A stretch of 64,000 nt of DNA from contig OZ245773.1 in the NCBI GenBank assembly GCA_965227645.1, positions 3,720,001-3,784,000 of the forward strand, given 5' to 3'. Both the position numbers and the translations under genes were made by a program. Below the pieces are notes generated by a model. That model did not search any database, was not told where the DNA came from, and worked only from the letters and a program-made list of their open reading frames with translations. Origin of the DNA: Flavimaribacter sp024343425. GTDB taxonomy: Bacteria > Pseudomonadota > Alphaproteobacteria > Rhizobiales > Rhizobiaceae. Below are positions 16,526 to 24,352 of the stretch, piece after piece (positions within the stretch are counted from its first letter, which is position 1; each line of letters opens with the position of its first letter).

Positions 16526-17728
16526 ATGTTCCAGCCGCTCAACGGCGTTCGAGTGATCGATCTCAGCCAGGTCCTTGCCGGACCTTACGCAACCTATCAG
16601 ATGGCGCTCATGGGCGCTGAAGTCATCAAGATCGAAAAGCCCGGCGAAGGCGACTGGACGCGCGTTGGCGGCCCGCTGGGCGAACTCTCCCGCCGCCGCA
16701 TGGGACTGGGCTTCCTGACCCAGAACGCCGGCAAGAAATCCGTCACAATCGATCTCAAGACGCCAGAGGGACTCGGCCTGGCGAAACAGCTTATCGCGAC
16801 TGCGGACGTGTTCGTCGAAAACTTCAAGCCGGGCGTCGCCGAAAGGCTTGGCCTCGGCTTCGAAGCGGTCCGCGACATTCGCAAGGACATCGTCTATTGC
16901 TCGATTTCGGCCTATGGCCAGAACGGCCCGATGAGCCGCCGGCCGGCCTATGACCATGTCATCCAGGGCATGTGCGGCATCATGCTGACGACCGGAAAGC
17001 CCGGCGACGGACCGACTAAGGTCGGCGCGCCCTATGTCGATTTCGCGACCGGCATGAATGCGGCCATGGCCGTGACTGCCGGACTGATGGAAATGAGGCG
17101 CACCGGAGAAGCCGTCCAGATCGACGTCGCCATGCTCGACACCGCGCTGATGTTGATGGCCTCGCTCATCACCCAGACCATGACGACCGACTGGATCCCG
17201 TCGCAAAACGGCAACGAGGCGTGGAGCGCCAGTCCCTCTTCCGGCGCGTTCGAGACGGCCGACGGCATGCTTATGCTCGCCGCCAACAACGAGGCGCAGT
17301 TCCAGAAGCTATGCCGCGCGATGGGACGTCCGGACATCCTGGAGGACCCGCGCTGGAAATTGCCGATTGACCGGCGGGAGAACGGCGCAAGCCTGCGCGA
17401 GACGCTGGAGGCCGCATTCCTCACGAAGTCTGCCGATCACTGGGAGGTCGTGCTTGAGCAGGCGGACGTGCCCGCCGCGCGCGTGCGCAGTCTGGACGAG
17501 ACGCTTGGCGAACCGCAGATCAGCGCCCGCGAACTTGTCAGCGACATTCGCGTCGACGGCCATGAGGGGCCGATCCAAATTCCGAACATGAGCTTCCGCG
17601 CAAATGGCGAAAGCGTCGGACCGCAAACCCCGCCCTCCACGCTCGGCGGCGATACGGAGGCCGTGCTCGGCGAACTGGGGATCGATCCCGAGCAAATGGA
17701 AACGCTGAAGAAGGCGGGGGTCATCTGA
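16526..17728 (+). CDS. class III CoA-transferase (CaiB/BaiF family)
   Basis: A 400-residue family III CoA-transferase. It moves CoA between acids and would activate the acid brought in by TctABC. Visible are the N-terminal VIDLSQVLAGPYATYQMALMG (about 10-30), VENFKPGVAERLGLG, SISAYGQNGP and the catalytic-region Asp in ATGMNAAMAV. Length is typical (about 400). It is transcribed with the tct genes, 63 bases after tctC, and together with the divergent thiolase/SDR pair makes a plausible uptake-activation-oxidation pathway. The CoA donor and acceptor are not known. Confidence 0.93.
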   Translation: MFQPLNGVRVIDLSQVLAGPYATYQMALMGAEVIKIEKPGEGDWTRVGGPLGELSRRRMGLGFLTQNAGKKSVTIDLKTPEGLGLAKQLIATADVFVENFKPGVAERLGLGFEAVRDIRKDIVYCSISAYGQNGPMSRRPAYDHVIQGMCGIMLTTGKPGDGPTKVGAPYVDFATGMNAAMAVTAGLMEMRRTGEAVQIDVAMLDTALMLMASLITQTMTTDWIPSQNGNEAWSASPSSGAFETADGMLMLAANNEAQFQKLCRAMGRPDILEDPRWKLPIDRRENGASLRETLEAAFLTKSADHWEVVLEQADVPAARVRSLDETLGEPQISARELVSDIRVDGHEGPIQIPNMSFRANGESVGPQTPPSTLGGDTEAVLGELGIDPEQMETLKKAGVI

Positions 17729-17762
17729 TGACGGACAAGGCGTGTGCAAGTTATTTCGACGA

Positions 17763-17923
17763 CTAGAAATCCCAGTGTGAAATCAGATCTATATCGGTTG
17801 ATTTAAAGTCGTTGAGATTTCGCGTCGCAAGACGGCCACCGGTGACACGTGTGATCGCCGCAATCATCCCATCCGGCGCCAAGATGCCCCGCCCCCGTCA
17901 ACGATACAGTTCCTCTTTGTCAT
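17763..17923 (-). pseudogene. VapC-type PIN toxin, internally deleted
   Basis: The start overlaps the antitoxin stop (ATGA at 17923-17920) and reads MTKRNCIVDGG, a normal VapC beginning including the first PIN-domain Asp. After a G-rich join near 17888-17898 the sequence continues in a different frame with LAPDGMIAAITRVTGGRLA and TRNLNDFKST, ending SHWDF and a stop at 17763, a normal VapC/FitB end. About 80 codons of the middle, including the other acidic active-site residues, are missing and the two ends are out of frame. The toxin must be inactive. Confidence 0.75.
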
Positions 17924-18189
17924 GGTCGTCCTATCGGCCGGGACTGCACAATATCCGCCTGGACGCGCCGGCTCTCGCGAACGACGGCTTCCAAATCGAT
18001 ATCGGTTCCGCAGGTCTCGAAAATCCGCCTGTAAAATGCCGTAGCTGGCTCTCGGCCAGCCTCAAGCGACTCATAGGCTTCTAAAGCCCGCTCGACGATA
18101 CTTGAAATCGGACTGTTTTCGCGACGGGCAATCCGCAGCGCCAAGTCGCGCGCTTTGGCGCTTCTGACCAGAAGTAGTGGTTCAGCCAT
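17920..18189 (-). CDS. vapB: VapB-family antitoxin
   Basis: An 89-residue protein of the PSK/VapB antitoxin group: a ribbon-helix-helix-like N-terminus (VRSAKARDLALRIARREN, then PISSIVERALEAYE) and a flexible C-terminal tail that would wrap the toxin (GTDIDLEAVVRESRR). Its stop overlaps the start of the degraded vapC by ATGA, the standard coupled arrangement. With the toxin destroyed, the antitoxin is an orphan that might still repress its own promoter or cross-react with another VapC. Confidence 0.82.
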   Translation of the reverse strand: MAEPLLLVRSAKARDLALRIARRENSPISSIVERALEAYESLEAGREPATAFYRRIFETCGTDIDLEAVVRESRRVQADIVQSRPIGRP

Positions 18190-18303
18190 CGCGAAGCTCC
18201 CTTTCGAACAGAATACTACAAATCAGCTGTAGCATCATTTCAACGAAATCTCTTTAATCAAAGGTCATTACTCAAGCGCTTGACGTTAAGCTCCCATGCA
18301 TTG

Positions 18304-18323
18304 TTATATTCAGCTGTATACAT
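18304..18323. promoter_or_regulatory. candidate ModE operator upstream of modA
   Basis: An imperfect palindrome, TTATATTCAGCTGTATACAT, centred on CAGCTG with 7 of 10 positions paired, lies 28 bases before the modA start. It has the TATA-rich half-site character of ModE boxes. Inference from resemblance and position only. Confidence 0.4.
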
Positions 18324-18350
18324 CGGTGAACGATGGCAGGAGCGATTGCA

Positions 18351-19118
18351 ATGCAGGCAAATTTATCCCGGTTCAGATTGCTGATCGCCAGTCTGGCGAT
18401 GGTCGTCCTCTCGGCAAGCGCCGCCCTTGCCGATCAGGTGAATGTGGCTGTCGCCGCCAATTTCACCGAAGCCGCAACGGAGATCGCCGCCGCGTTCAAG
18501 ACGGAGACCGGCCATGACGCGGTGCTGAGTTTCGGCTCGACCGGGCAGCTTTATACGCAAATCACTCAAGGCGCGCCTTTCGAGGTGTTTCTGGCAGCGG
18601 ATGCGGCGCGCCCTGAAAAGGCTGTTGAGGAAGGGTTCGCCGTTAAGGACGGCGCCTTCACCTACGCGATCGGCAAGATCGTACTTTGGAGCGTCAATCC
18701 GGATCTTGTAACTGGCGAGGAAACCCTGCAGACAGGCCGCTTCGACAAGATCGCCATCGCCAATCCAGGAACAGCGCCTTACGGCACGGCCGCGATCGAG
18801 GCGATGAGCGCGCTCAACGTCTATGACAGCCTGCAGCCGAAAATCGTTCAGGGCGCCAATATCGCGCAGGCCTACCAGTTCGTGAAAACCGTCAATGCGG
18901 AACTCGGCTTCGTCGCGCTGTCGCAGATCGCCGACAATGCAGACGGGTCGCGCTGGGTCGTCTCCGATGATCTCTATGACCCAATCAGGCAGGATGCGGT
19001 GCTTCTGAAAACCGGGCAGGGAAATCCGGCGGCCGAGGCATTCCTGAGCTTCCTGAAAAGCACGGCAACCGTCGCCCTCATCGAAAAATACGGCTACGGC
19101 GTCGACAAGACAGAATAG
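18351..19118 (+). CDS. modA: molybdate ABC transporter substrate-binding protein ModA
   Basis: A 255-residue periplasmic molybdate/tungstate-binding protein. The start at 18351 is chosen because AGGAG lies 8 bases before it; an upstream in-frame ATG at 18333 lacks such a site. A signal peptide ends ALA (about 26-28). The mature start DQVNVAVAANFTEAATEIA and the FGSTGQLYTQITQGAPFEVFLAADA region (residues that hold the oxyanion) are typical of ModA. It heads modABC, with modB starting 9 bases after its stop. Confidence 0.95.
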   Translation: MQANLSRFRLLIASLAMVVLSASAALADQVNVAVAANFTEAATEIAAAFKTETGHDAVLSFGSTGQLYTQITQGAPFEVFLAADAARPEKAVEEGFAVKDGAFTYAIGKIVLWSVNPDLVTGEETLQTGRFDKIAIANPGTAPYGTAAIEAMSALNVYDSLQPKIVQGANIAQAYQFVKTVNAELGFVALSQIADNADGSRWVVSDDLYDPIRQDAVLLKTGQGNPAAEAFLSFLKSTATVALIEKYGYGVDKTE

Positions 19119-19127
19119 GCGCCGGTC

Positions 19128-19805
19128 ATGTCATCCGAAATCTGGATCTCGGTGCGGCTGACGATCGCGCTCGCGGCGACGACGACCCTCATCCTGCTCG
19201 TTGTCGGAACACCGGTTGCCTGGTGGCTCGCCCGGTCCCGAGCCAGATGGAAGGAGGTTATCGCCGCTGTCGTCGCCCTGCCGCTGGTTCTGCCGCCAAC
19301 CGTGCTTGGCTTCTATCTGCTTGTTGCGCTGGGGCCCGATGGACCGGGCGGCGCAATCGCCGGGCTGTGGGGCGCGCGCACGCTCGCCTTCACATTCGAG
19401 GGGCTGGTCATCGGCTCGGTGGTTTATTCCCTGCCCTTCGTCGTCCAGCCGATCCGCAATGCTTTCGAGGCGATCGGCGACCGGCCGCTCGAGGTCGCCG
19501 CAACCTTGCGCGCCTCTCCGGCCCGCGTCTTCTGGACCGTCGCCATACCGCTCGCCCGGCCGGGCTTTCTCACCGGCGCCGTGCTCGGCTTCGCCCATAC
19601 GATTGGCGAATTTGGCGTCGTCCTGATGATCGGCGGAAACATACCCGGCGAAACCAAGGTGCTTTCCGTCGCCATCTACGACTTCGTCGAGACCCTGCAA
19701 TGGCGCGAAGCGAACATGCTTGCGGCCGGCATGGTGGTCTTCGCATTCGCCGTCATTCTGGCGATGACCCTGATCGAGAAACGCATGCGGCGGGTCGACC
19801 CATGA
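19128..19805 (+). CDS. modB: molybdate ABC transporter permease ModB
   Basis: A 225-residue inner-membrane permease with five to six hydrophobic segments and the EAA loop EVAATLRASPARVFWTVAIP (about 123-142) that contacts the ATPase. Length and order (after modA, before modC) are typical of ModB. Its stop overlaps the modC start (ATGA), showing translational coupling. Confidence 0.95.
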   Translation: MSSEIWISVRLTIALAATTTLILLVVGTPVAWWLARSRARWKEVIAAVVALPLVLPPTVLGFYLLVALGPDGPGGAIAGLWGARTLAFTFEGLVIGSVVYSLPFVVQPIRNAFEAIGDRPLEVAATLRASPARVFWTVAIPLARPGFLTGAVLGFAHTIGEFGVVLMIGGNIPGETKVLSVAIYDFVETLQWREANMLAAGMVVFAFAVILAMTLIEKRMRRVDP

Positions 19806-20914
19806 GCGGGGAAGACACGATCCATGTCGCCTTGTCGGGCCGTCTGGGTGATTTCGATCTGGATGTCGCCTTCGATGCGCCGGGACACGGCCTGACCGCC
19901 CTGTTCGGACCATCGGGCTGCGGCAAGACGACCATCCTGCGGTACATCGCGGGGCTGAATCGGTTGGCCGGCGTGTGCCGGATCGGCGCGGATGCCTGGC
20001 AGGACGAGACGCGCTTTACGCCAACGCACAAGCGCGCCGTCGGCTACGTCTTCCAGGAGGCAAGCCTGTTTCCGCACCTGTCGGTGCGCGACAATCTGCT
20101 TTATTCCTCCGGCGGCAAGGTCCATCCGGCCGCAAGCGGCGGCATCGGCTTCGAGGAGGTGGTGGCGCTCCTCGACCTCGACCGCCTGATGCAGCGCGGA
20201 CCGCAACGCCTGTCTGGCGGAGAACGGCAGCGCGTCGCCGTCGGCCGGGCGCTCCTGTCCCAACCGCGCATACTGCTGATGGACGAGCCGCTGTCCGCCC
20301 TCGACCGCCAGTCGCGCGACGAAATCCTGCCTTTCCTCGAACAGTTGCACCGGTCGCTCGCTATCCCTGTTTTCTACGTCACGCACGACATGTCTGAAGT
20401 CGAAAGGCTCGCCGATCACCTGATCCTGCTGGACGCAGGCAGGGTTGTCGCCAGCGGGCCGCTTGGCGCCTTGCAAAGCGACACGAACCTGCCGCTGGCG
20501 CTGCAGCGCGGCGCAGCCGTTACGTTCGACGCCGTCGTATCGGGCTTCGACAGCGCCTATGGACTGACGCAGTTCGACGTTCGCGGCGGCAGTTTCCTCA
20601 TTCCGGGTTCCGCCGACATGCCGGCTGGATCAAGGCAGCGGCTGCGCATCGGCGCCAGCGACGTCAGCCTCGCGCTTGAGAAGCCGGCCTCCACCTCGAT
20701 CCTCAACGTCCTGCCGGCGACAATCAGCAGTTCGCGCGCCCTCGACGACCGGGAGATTGTGATGGTTCTGACGCTCGGACACGACAGCGATGGAGAGCAA
20801 TTGCTTGCGCGCATCACACGGCGCTCCTGGGATCTCCTGGGACTGGAAGACGGTCGTCCGGTCTTCGCCCAGATCAAAAGCGCCGCGCTGGCGCCGCGGC
20901 GGCTGCCTCAATGA
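19802..20914 (+). CDS. modC: molybdate ABC transporter ATP-binding protein ModC
   Basis: A 370-residue ATPase. Walker A GPSGCGKTT (about 37-45), signature LSGGERQRVAVGRAL, Walker B ILLMDEPLSALD and the switch His in YVTHDMSEVERLADH are all present. The C-terminal 120 residues form the Mop/TOBE-like molybdate-sensing part typical of ModC. The start at 19802 overlaps modB; a longer open frame upstream is only a shadow of modB. It powers molybdate import for molybdenum-cofactor enzymes. Confidence 0.95.
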   Translation: MSGEDTIHVALSGRLGDFDLDVAFDAPGHGLTALFGPSGCGKTTILRYIAGLNRLAGVCRIGADAWQDETRFTPTHKRAVGYVFQEASLFPHLSVRDNLLYSSGGKVHPAASGGIGFEEVVALLDLDRLMQRGPQRLSGGERQRVAVGRALLSQPRILLMDEPLSALDRQSRDEILPFLEQLHRSLAIPVFYVTHDMSEVERLADHLILLDAGRVVASGPLGALQSDTNLPLALQRGAAVTFDAVVSGFDSAYGLTQFDVRGGSFLIPGSADMPAGSRQRLRIGASDVSLALEKPASTSILNVLPATISSSRALDDREIVMVLTLGHDSDGEQLLARITRRSWDLLGLEDGRPVFAQIKSAALAPRRLPQ

Positions 20915-20918
20915 ATGG

Positions 20919-20942
20919 CGTTATAAGCAATGAAAGATAACG
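20919..20942. promoter_or_regulatory. candidate ModE operator upstream of the modE-like gene
   Basis: CGTTAT (20919-20924) and ATAACG (20937-20942) are exact inverted repeats 12 bases apart, placed directly before the ribosome site (AAGGAG, 20943-20948) of the ModE-like gene. The half-sites match the CGTTAT/ATAACG ends known for ModE boxes. A repressor bound here would block the gene, implying autoregulation. The site overlaps the alternative upstream start at 20930, which argues for the 20957 start. Confidence 0.5.
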
Positions 20943-20956
20943 AAGGAGCGCCTCAT

Positions 20957-21307
20957 ATGCCCACGTTGAGCCTTCGCATCGATTTCGAAGCAGGAGACCG
21001 CATCGGACCGGGAAAAATCCAGTTGCTGGAAAACATCGCGGCCTACGGCTCGATTTCCGCCGGCGCGCGGGCCATGAACATGTCCTACAAGCGCGCCTGG
21101 GATCTGGTCGAGGAGTTGAACCGCATCCTCGGCAAACCGGTGGTCTCGGCGCGAACCGGCGGCAAGCGCGGGGGCGGAGCGGAACTGACCGCGCTCGGCC
21201 TTTCCGTCGTCAGCCGCTTCCGGGCGGTCGAACGCGCCGCGGCCGCAGCCGCCGAGCAGCACCTCGCCTCGCTCCAGTCGGAGCGCGAGGACCAGACCAG
21301 GGAATAG
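20957..21307 (+). CDS. ModE-like winged-helix regulator lacking Mop domains
   Basis: A 116-residue DNA-binding protein matching only the N-terminal domain of ModE: IGPGKIQLLENIAAYGSISA, then GARAMNMSYKRAWDLVEELN (the recognition part) and the GGKRGGGAELTALG wing. The molybdate-binding di-Mop domain of full ModE is absent, as in many alphaproteobacterial homologues, so molybdate must be sensed some other way or the protein works with a partner. Start at 20957 is set by AAGGAG 8 bases upstream. It lies 42 bases after modC and probably controls modABC. Confidence 0.85.
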   Translation: MPTLSLRIDFEAGDRIGPGKIQLLENIAAYGSISAGARAMNMSYKRAWDLVEELNRILGKPVVSARTGGKRGGGAELTALGLSVVSRFRAVERAAAAAAEQHLASLQSEREDQTRE

Positions 21308-21371
21308 CGGAATGGGCGCGAACTGATATCGCCCTCAGTGCGTTACACCGCAGTTCCTGACCGCTTTGTCG

Positions 21372-22049
21372 TCAGTAGTCCCGCTTCCCGCTGTCTCCGC
21401 GCATGATCGCGGGACCGGCGCTGGTTCCCAGAAGCTCGGCTCCGGCGTTCAAGATCGCCGTCGCATCGGCGAGCGAACGAATGCCGCCCGAAGCCTTCAC
21501 CCCGGCTCGGGTCACCGTTTTGCGCATGAAAGAGACGTTCTCCACCGTCGCCTTGCCGCCATTGCCCCAACCGGAAGAATTCTTGACATAGGCCACACCC
21601 GCCTTCTCGGCCTCGAGGATCGCCGTCGCCCAGAGCGTCTCGGGCATCGCGCCCAGCTCCAGCATGATCTTGAGCGGCGTCGCCCCCGCCGCAGCAACGA
21701 GCGCTGCGATCTCATCGTGATAGGCGGCCGGTTCTCCACTGGCGAGAAAGCCGATATTCGCCATGAAATCGACCTCCTCAACACCTGCGGCAACGAGATC
21801 GCGCATCTCCGAAACCTTGCTCGTCGTCAGGCTTCCGCCCATCGGGTAGGCCATCGCCGAGCAGACGCGCACGCCGCTGCCCGCGAGCCGCTGTCGGCAC
21901 ATTTCAATCCAGCACGGCTGGACCATCACGCCGTTGAAGGAAAATTCGATCGCCTCGTCGCACAGTTTCTCGATATCGCTTCGCGACGAGGCAGGCGAAA
22001 CATTGGTGTGCTGGATAACGGCGGCGATCTGGGTAAGGTCTTTCATCAA
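21372..22049 (-). CDS. deoC: deoxyribose-phosphate aldolase
   Basis: A 225-residue class I aldolase. The Schiff-base Lys lies in YVKNSSGWG (the usual motif is VKTSTGF) and the second conserved Lys in GVKASGGIR. The phosphate-binding end (GTSAGPAIM) is present. The typical reaction splits 2-deoxyribose 5-phosphate into acetaldehyde and glyceraldehyde 3-phosphate. It is the last gene of the leftward ribose-type operon, 72 bases after the PanB-like gene. The altered SSGWG motif and unusual operon partners leave open a different phosphorylated sugar substrate. Confidence 0.9.
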   Translation of the reverse strand: MMKDLTQIAAVIQHTNVSPASSRSDIEKLCDEAIEFSFNGVMVQPCWIEMCRQRLAGSGVRVCSAMAYPMGGSLTTSKVSEMRDLVAAGVEEVDFMANIGFLASGEPAAYHDEIAALVAAAGATPLKIMLELGAMPETLWATAILEAEKAGVAYVKNSSGWGNGGKATVENVSFMRKTVTRAGVKASGGIRSLADATAILNAGAELLGTSAGPAIMRGDSGKRDY

Positions 22050-22121
22050 TAGTCTCCTGTAGCGTCACTCGCAACGCGGGCGGCGCAGAATGTTCAGTCG
22101 AATTGAAGACGAGAGGTGCGG

Positions 22122-22943
22122 TTATTCGCCGATACGGGCCCGGAATTCATCCAGGACCGCATCGTCGACACGTGCCGTCTCGTCATTGGAGGGAAAGGAT
22201 CGTTCGCGAATATCCCGGCGAAAAGCCGACAGACCCGCAATGCGTTCGTCTACGATACGTTTTTGCAGTGAGGCGATGTCCGCATAGCGGCGCGCGTGCC
22301 GCGGGAGGCGCTCGCTTTCACCGCAGATGTCGGAGGTGAAAAGAAACATCACGTCGGCTGCCGGCCCCGAGCCCAGCGACACCGTCACAAGGCCCGTTCT
22401 AGAGGAGATTTCGGCCATCAGTCCTGCGGGCACGAGTTCGACCTCGACGGCGAATGCGCCGGCCTCTTCCAGCCGGCGGAACCGGTGGAAGAGCTCCACC
22501 GCCTCGTCCGCGGTCTTGCCGAAGGCCCGAATGCCGCCCACCCACGTCGATTTGCGCGGGACATAGCCAAGATGGCCCATGACGGGAACATCCTCGGCGG
22601 CCAACAACGAGACGACTTCAAGACGCCGGGCCGTGATCACCGCGTCGGCGCCGTCGACAAGCGCCGTCAGCGCCGTGCGCAGGATTTCGTCATTCGTCAC
22701 GGCTTGCGCAAAACCCAGCGCCGCCGTCACGAAGACCTTCGACGATCCTTGCCGGACCTCCTTCACGTTCTGCGCCCGGCAGACGACCATCTCGACGCCC
22801 GCCGTTTCCGCCGCGGCGGCTTCGACTGCGGTGTCCGCGGTCACCTGTGCAAAACTCCCGTGCCGGCCGCGCGCGGCGCGCAGTCCGCCAACGGTTGTCA
22901 ACCGTTCGCGCCGTGTCGCCGACCAGTCGAAAATCTGCGGCAT
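22122..22943 (-). CDS. PanB-superfamily protein, probably not ketopantoate hydroxymethyltransferase
   Basis: A 273-residue protein whose second half resembles PanB (PVMGHLGYVPR, EVELVPAGLMAEIS, SLGSGPAADVMFLF). Glu in the VELVP motif corresponds to the catalytic Glu of PanB. The first half lacks the metal-binding GDSLG and KIEGG motifs (VVCRAQN and VITARR stand in their places), so classical ketopantoate synthesis is unlikely. It starts at 22943, 2 bases after the RbsD stop, inside a pentose-type operon. An aldol or retro-aldol step on a sugar-derived keto acid is a reasonable guess, not shown. Confidence 0.7.
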   Translation of the reverse strand: MPQIFDWSATRRERLTTVGGLRAARGRHGSFAQVTADTAVEAAAAETAGVEMVVCRAQNVKEVRQGSSKVFVTAALGFAQAVTNDEILRTALTALVDGADAVITARRLEVVSLLAAEDVPVMGHLGYVPRKSTWVGGIRAFGKTADEAVELFHRFRRLEEAGAFAVEVELVPAGLMAEISSRTGLVTVSLGSGPAADVMFLFTSDICGESERLPRHARRYADIASLQKRIVDERIAGLSAFRRDIRERSFPSNDETARVDDAVLDEFRARIGE

Positions 22944-22945
22944 CG

Positions 22946-23407
22946 TCAGCCCTTCAGCTTGTCGGCGTAGTAGTCGGGCGCGACAACGCCGGGCTTGTCG
23001 AACCACAGCGGCACGTCGACGCCTGAATAAAGCAGGATGTTGCCCCAGGGATCATAGGCGCCGGTGCGCACGATCACTTTCGCTTTCGCCGCCATCTCGC
23101 CGAGGATCGTTTCATGCGCGATCGCTTCTTCCTCGGCGTCGGAAAACAGTTTGCGCACGGTCTCAAGAAGCACCGGATTGTACTGCGGAAGCGTGTCGGC
23201 GTAGGACACCTTCTCGGCGATGAATTCATCGCCGATGGCCGACAGCACGGTTGCGAGATCGGGGATGTCGCGGGAGATCGACAGGTCGATGCGCCACGCA
23301 TCGGAAGGGATTGGAAACCCCGCGTCGCACACGATCATCAGGTCTCCATGGCCCATGGTGGCGATCGCGTGGTTGAGTTCCGCATTCAGGAGCTTGCCGC
23401 GTTTCAT
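22946..23407 (-). CDS. rbsD: RbsD/FucU-family sugar mutarotase (D-ribose pyranase type)
   Basis: A 153-residue RbsD-family protein: MKRGKLLNAELNHAIATMGH with the catalytic His in the N-terminal part, CDAGFPIP, and the C-terminal RTGAYDPWGNILLYSGV. It interconverts pyranose and furanose or alpha/beta forms so that the kinase gets its substrate. It sits between the ribokinase gene and the PanB-like gene with very short spacing, supporting a pentose-like substrate for the operon. Confidence 0.9.
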   Translation of the reverse strand: MKRGKLLNAELNHAIATMGHGDLMIVCDAGFPIPSDAWRIDLSISRDIPDLATVLSAIGDEFIAEKVSYADTLPQYNPVLLETVRKLFSDAEEEAIAHETILGEMAAKAKVIVRTGAYDPWGNILLYSGVDVPLWFDKPGVVAPDYYADKLKG

Positions 23408-23431
23408 ATTTCAGATCCTTTCCGTGATTTT

Positions 23432-24352
23432 TCAGTTCGCGTCGCCAAACAGTTTCACAATGTCGCTTCGGGTCGCCAGAGATGGGATAACGCCGAGCCG
23501 CGTGCAGGCGTGCGCGCCGCATTTTGCGCCATAGGCGACCGCCTCTTCGAGGCTGCGTCCCTCGCCGAGCGCCACCGCAAAGCCGCCGTTGAAGGCGTCG
23601 CCGGCTCCGGTTGTGTCGACGACGTCGACTTTCGGCGACGGGATCAGAACGTCGTGTTCCTCGGAAAGCACCAGGGCTCCCTTTTCGCCCAGCGTGACGA
23701 CCACGGTTCCAACGCCGCGTTTTCTCAGCTCGAGTGCGAGGTCACGTGTTCCGGTTGAATCGTCCGGCGCAAGTCCCAGGAGGATGCGCAATTCGCTTTC
23801 ATTCGGCGTCAGATAGTCGACATGCGGGAAGATGCTTTCCGGCAGTATCTGCGCCGGCGCGGGATTGAGGATCGTGCGCGCGCCGGACGCCTTGCCGATT
23901 TCCATCGCGCGGTGCGCTGCGGCGACCGGTATCTCCAGCACCGCCATGACGATGTCGCTCTTCAGAAGGCGTTCCTGCGCACGATCGACGAAGGCGGCGT
24001 CCATGAGCTCGTTCGCGCCCATGTCCAGGATGATGAAATTGGCGCCTTCGGCGTTGAGCACAATAATGCCGGCGCCTGTCGGGCGCTGGTCCGTCCGCTC
24101 AAGATAGGCGGTGTCGACGCCTTCCGCGGCGTAAAGCTTGTCGGCGACGGCGGCGAGTTCGTCCCGTCCGATGCAGGTCACCAGCGAGGAATCGCATCCC
24201 AGACGCGCCACGGCGACCGCCTGGTTCGATCCCTTTCCACCCGGTCCGAAATCGAAATCCGACCCGAGTATGGTCTGCCCGAAAACCGGCATTTCCGGTG
24301 TTCGAATGGTCAGGCCCACGGCAAAACTGCCGACGACTGTGATGCGCGTCAT
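23432..24352 (-). CDS. rbsK: ribokinase (PfkB family)
   Basis: A 306-residue PfkB-family sugar kinase. It has the N-terminal signature GPGGKGSNQAVAVARLG (about 36-52) and the C-terminal TTGAGDAFNGGFAVAL with catalytic Asp. Phosphorylation of ribose or a ribose-like sugar at O5 is the family reaction; with DeoC in the operon a deoxyribokinase role is also possible. Its start overlaps the stop of the ATPase gene (ATGA), so expression is coupled to transport. Confidence 0.92.
   Translation of the reverse strand: MTRITVVGSFAVGLTIRTPEMPVFGQTILGSDFDFGPGGKGSNQAVAVARLGCDSSLVTCIGRDELAAVADKLYAAEGVDTAYLERTDQRPTGAGIIVLNAEGANFIILDMGANELMDAAFVDRAQERLLKSDIVMAVLEIPVAAAHRAMEIGKASGARTILNPAPAQILPESIFPHVDYLTPNESELRILLGLAPDDSTGTRDLALELRKRGVGTVVVTLGEKGALVLSEEHDVLIPSPKVDVVDTTGAGDAFNGGFAVALGEGRSLEEAVAYGAKCGAHACTRLGVIPSLATRSDIVKLFGDAN

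Noticed and set aside
15386..17206. A 606-codon open frame on the minus strand opposite tctC and the CoA-transferase gene
   Set aside because: Rich in His/Arg/Asp, with no recognisable motif, and entirely antisense to two well-supported genes.
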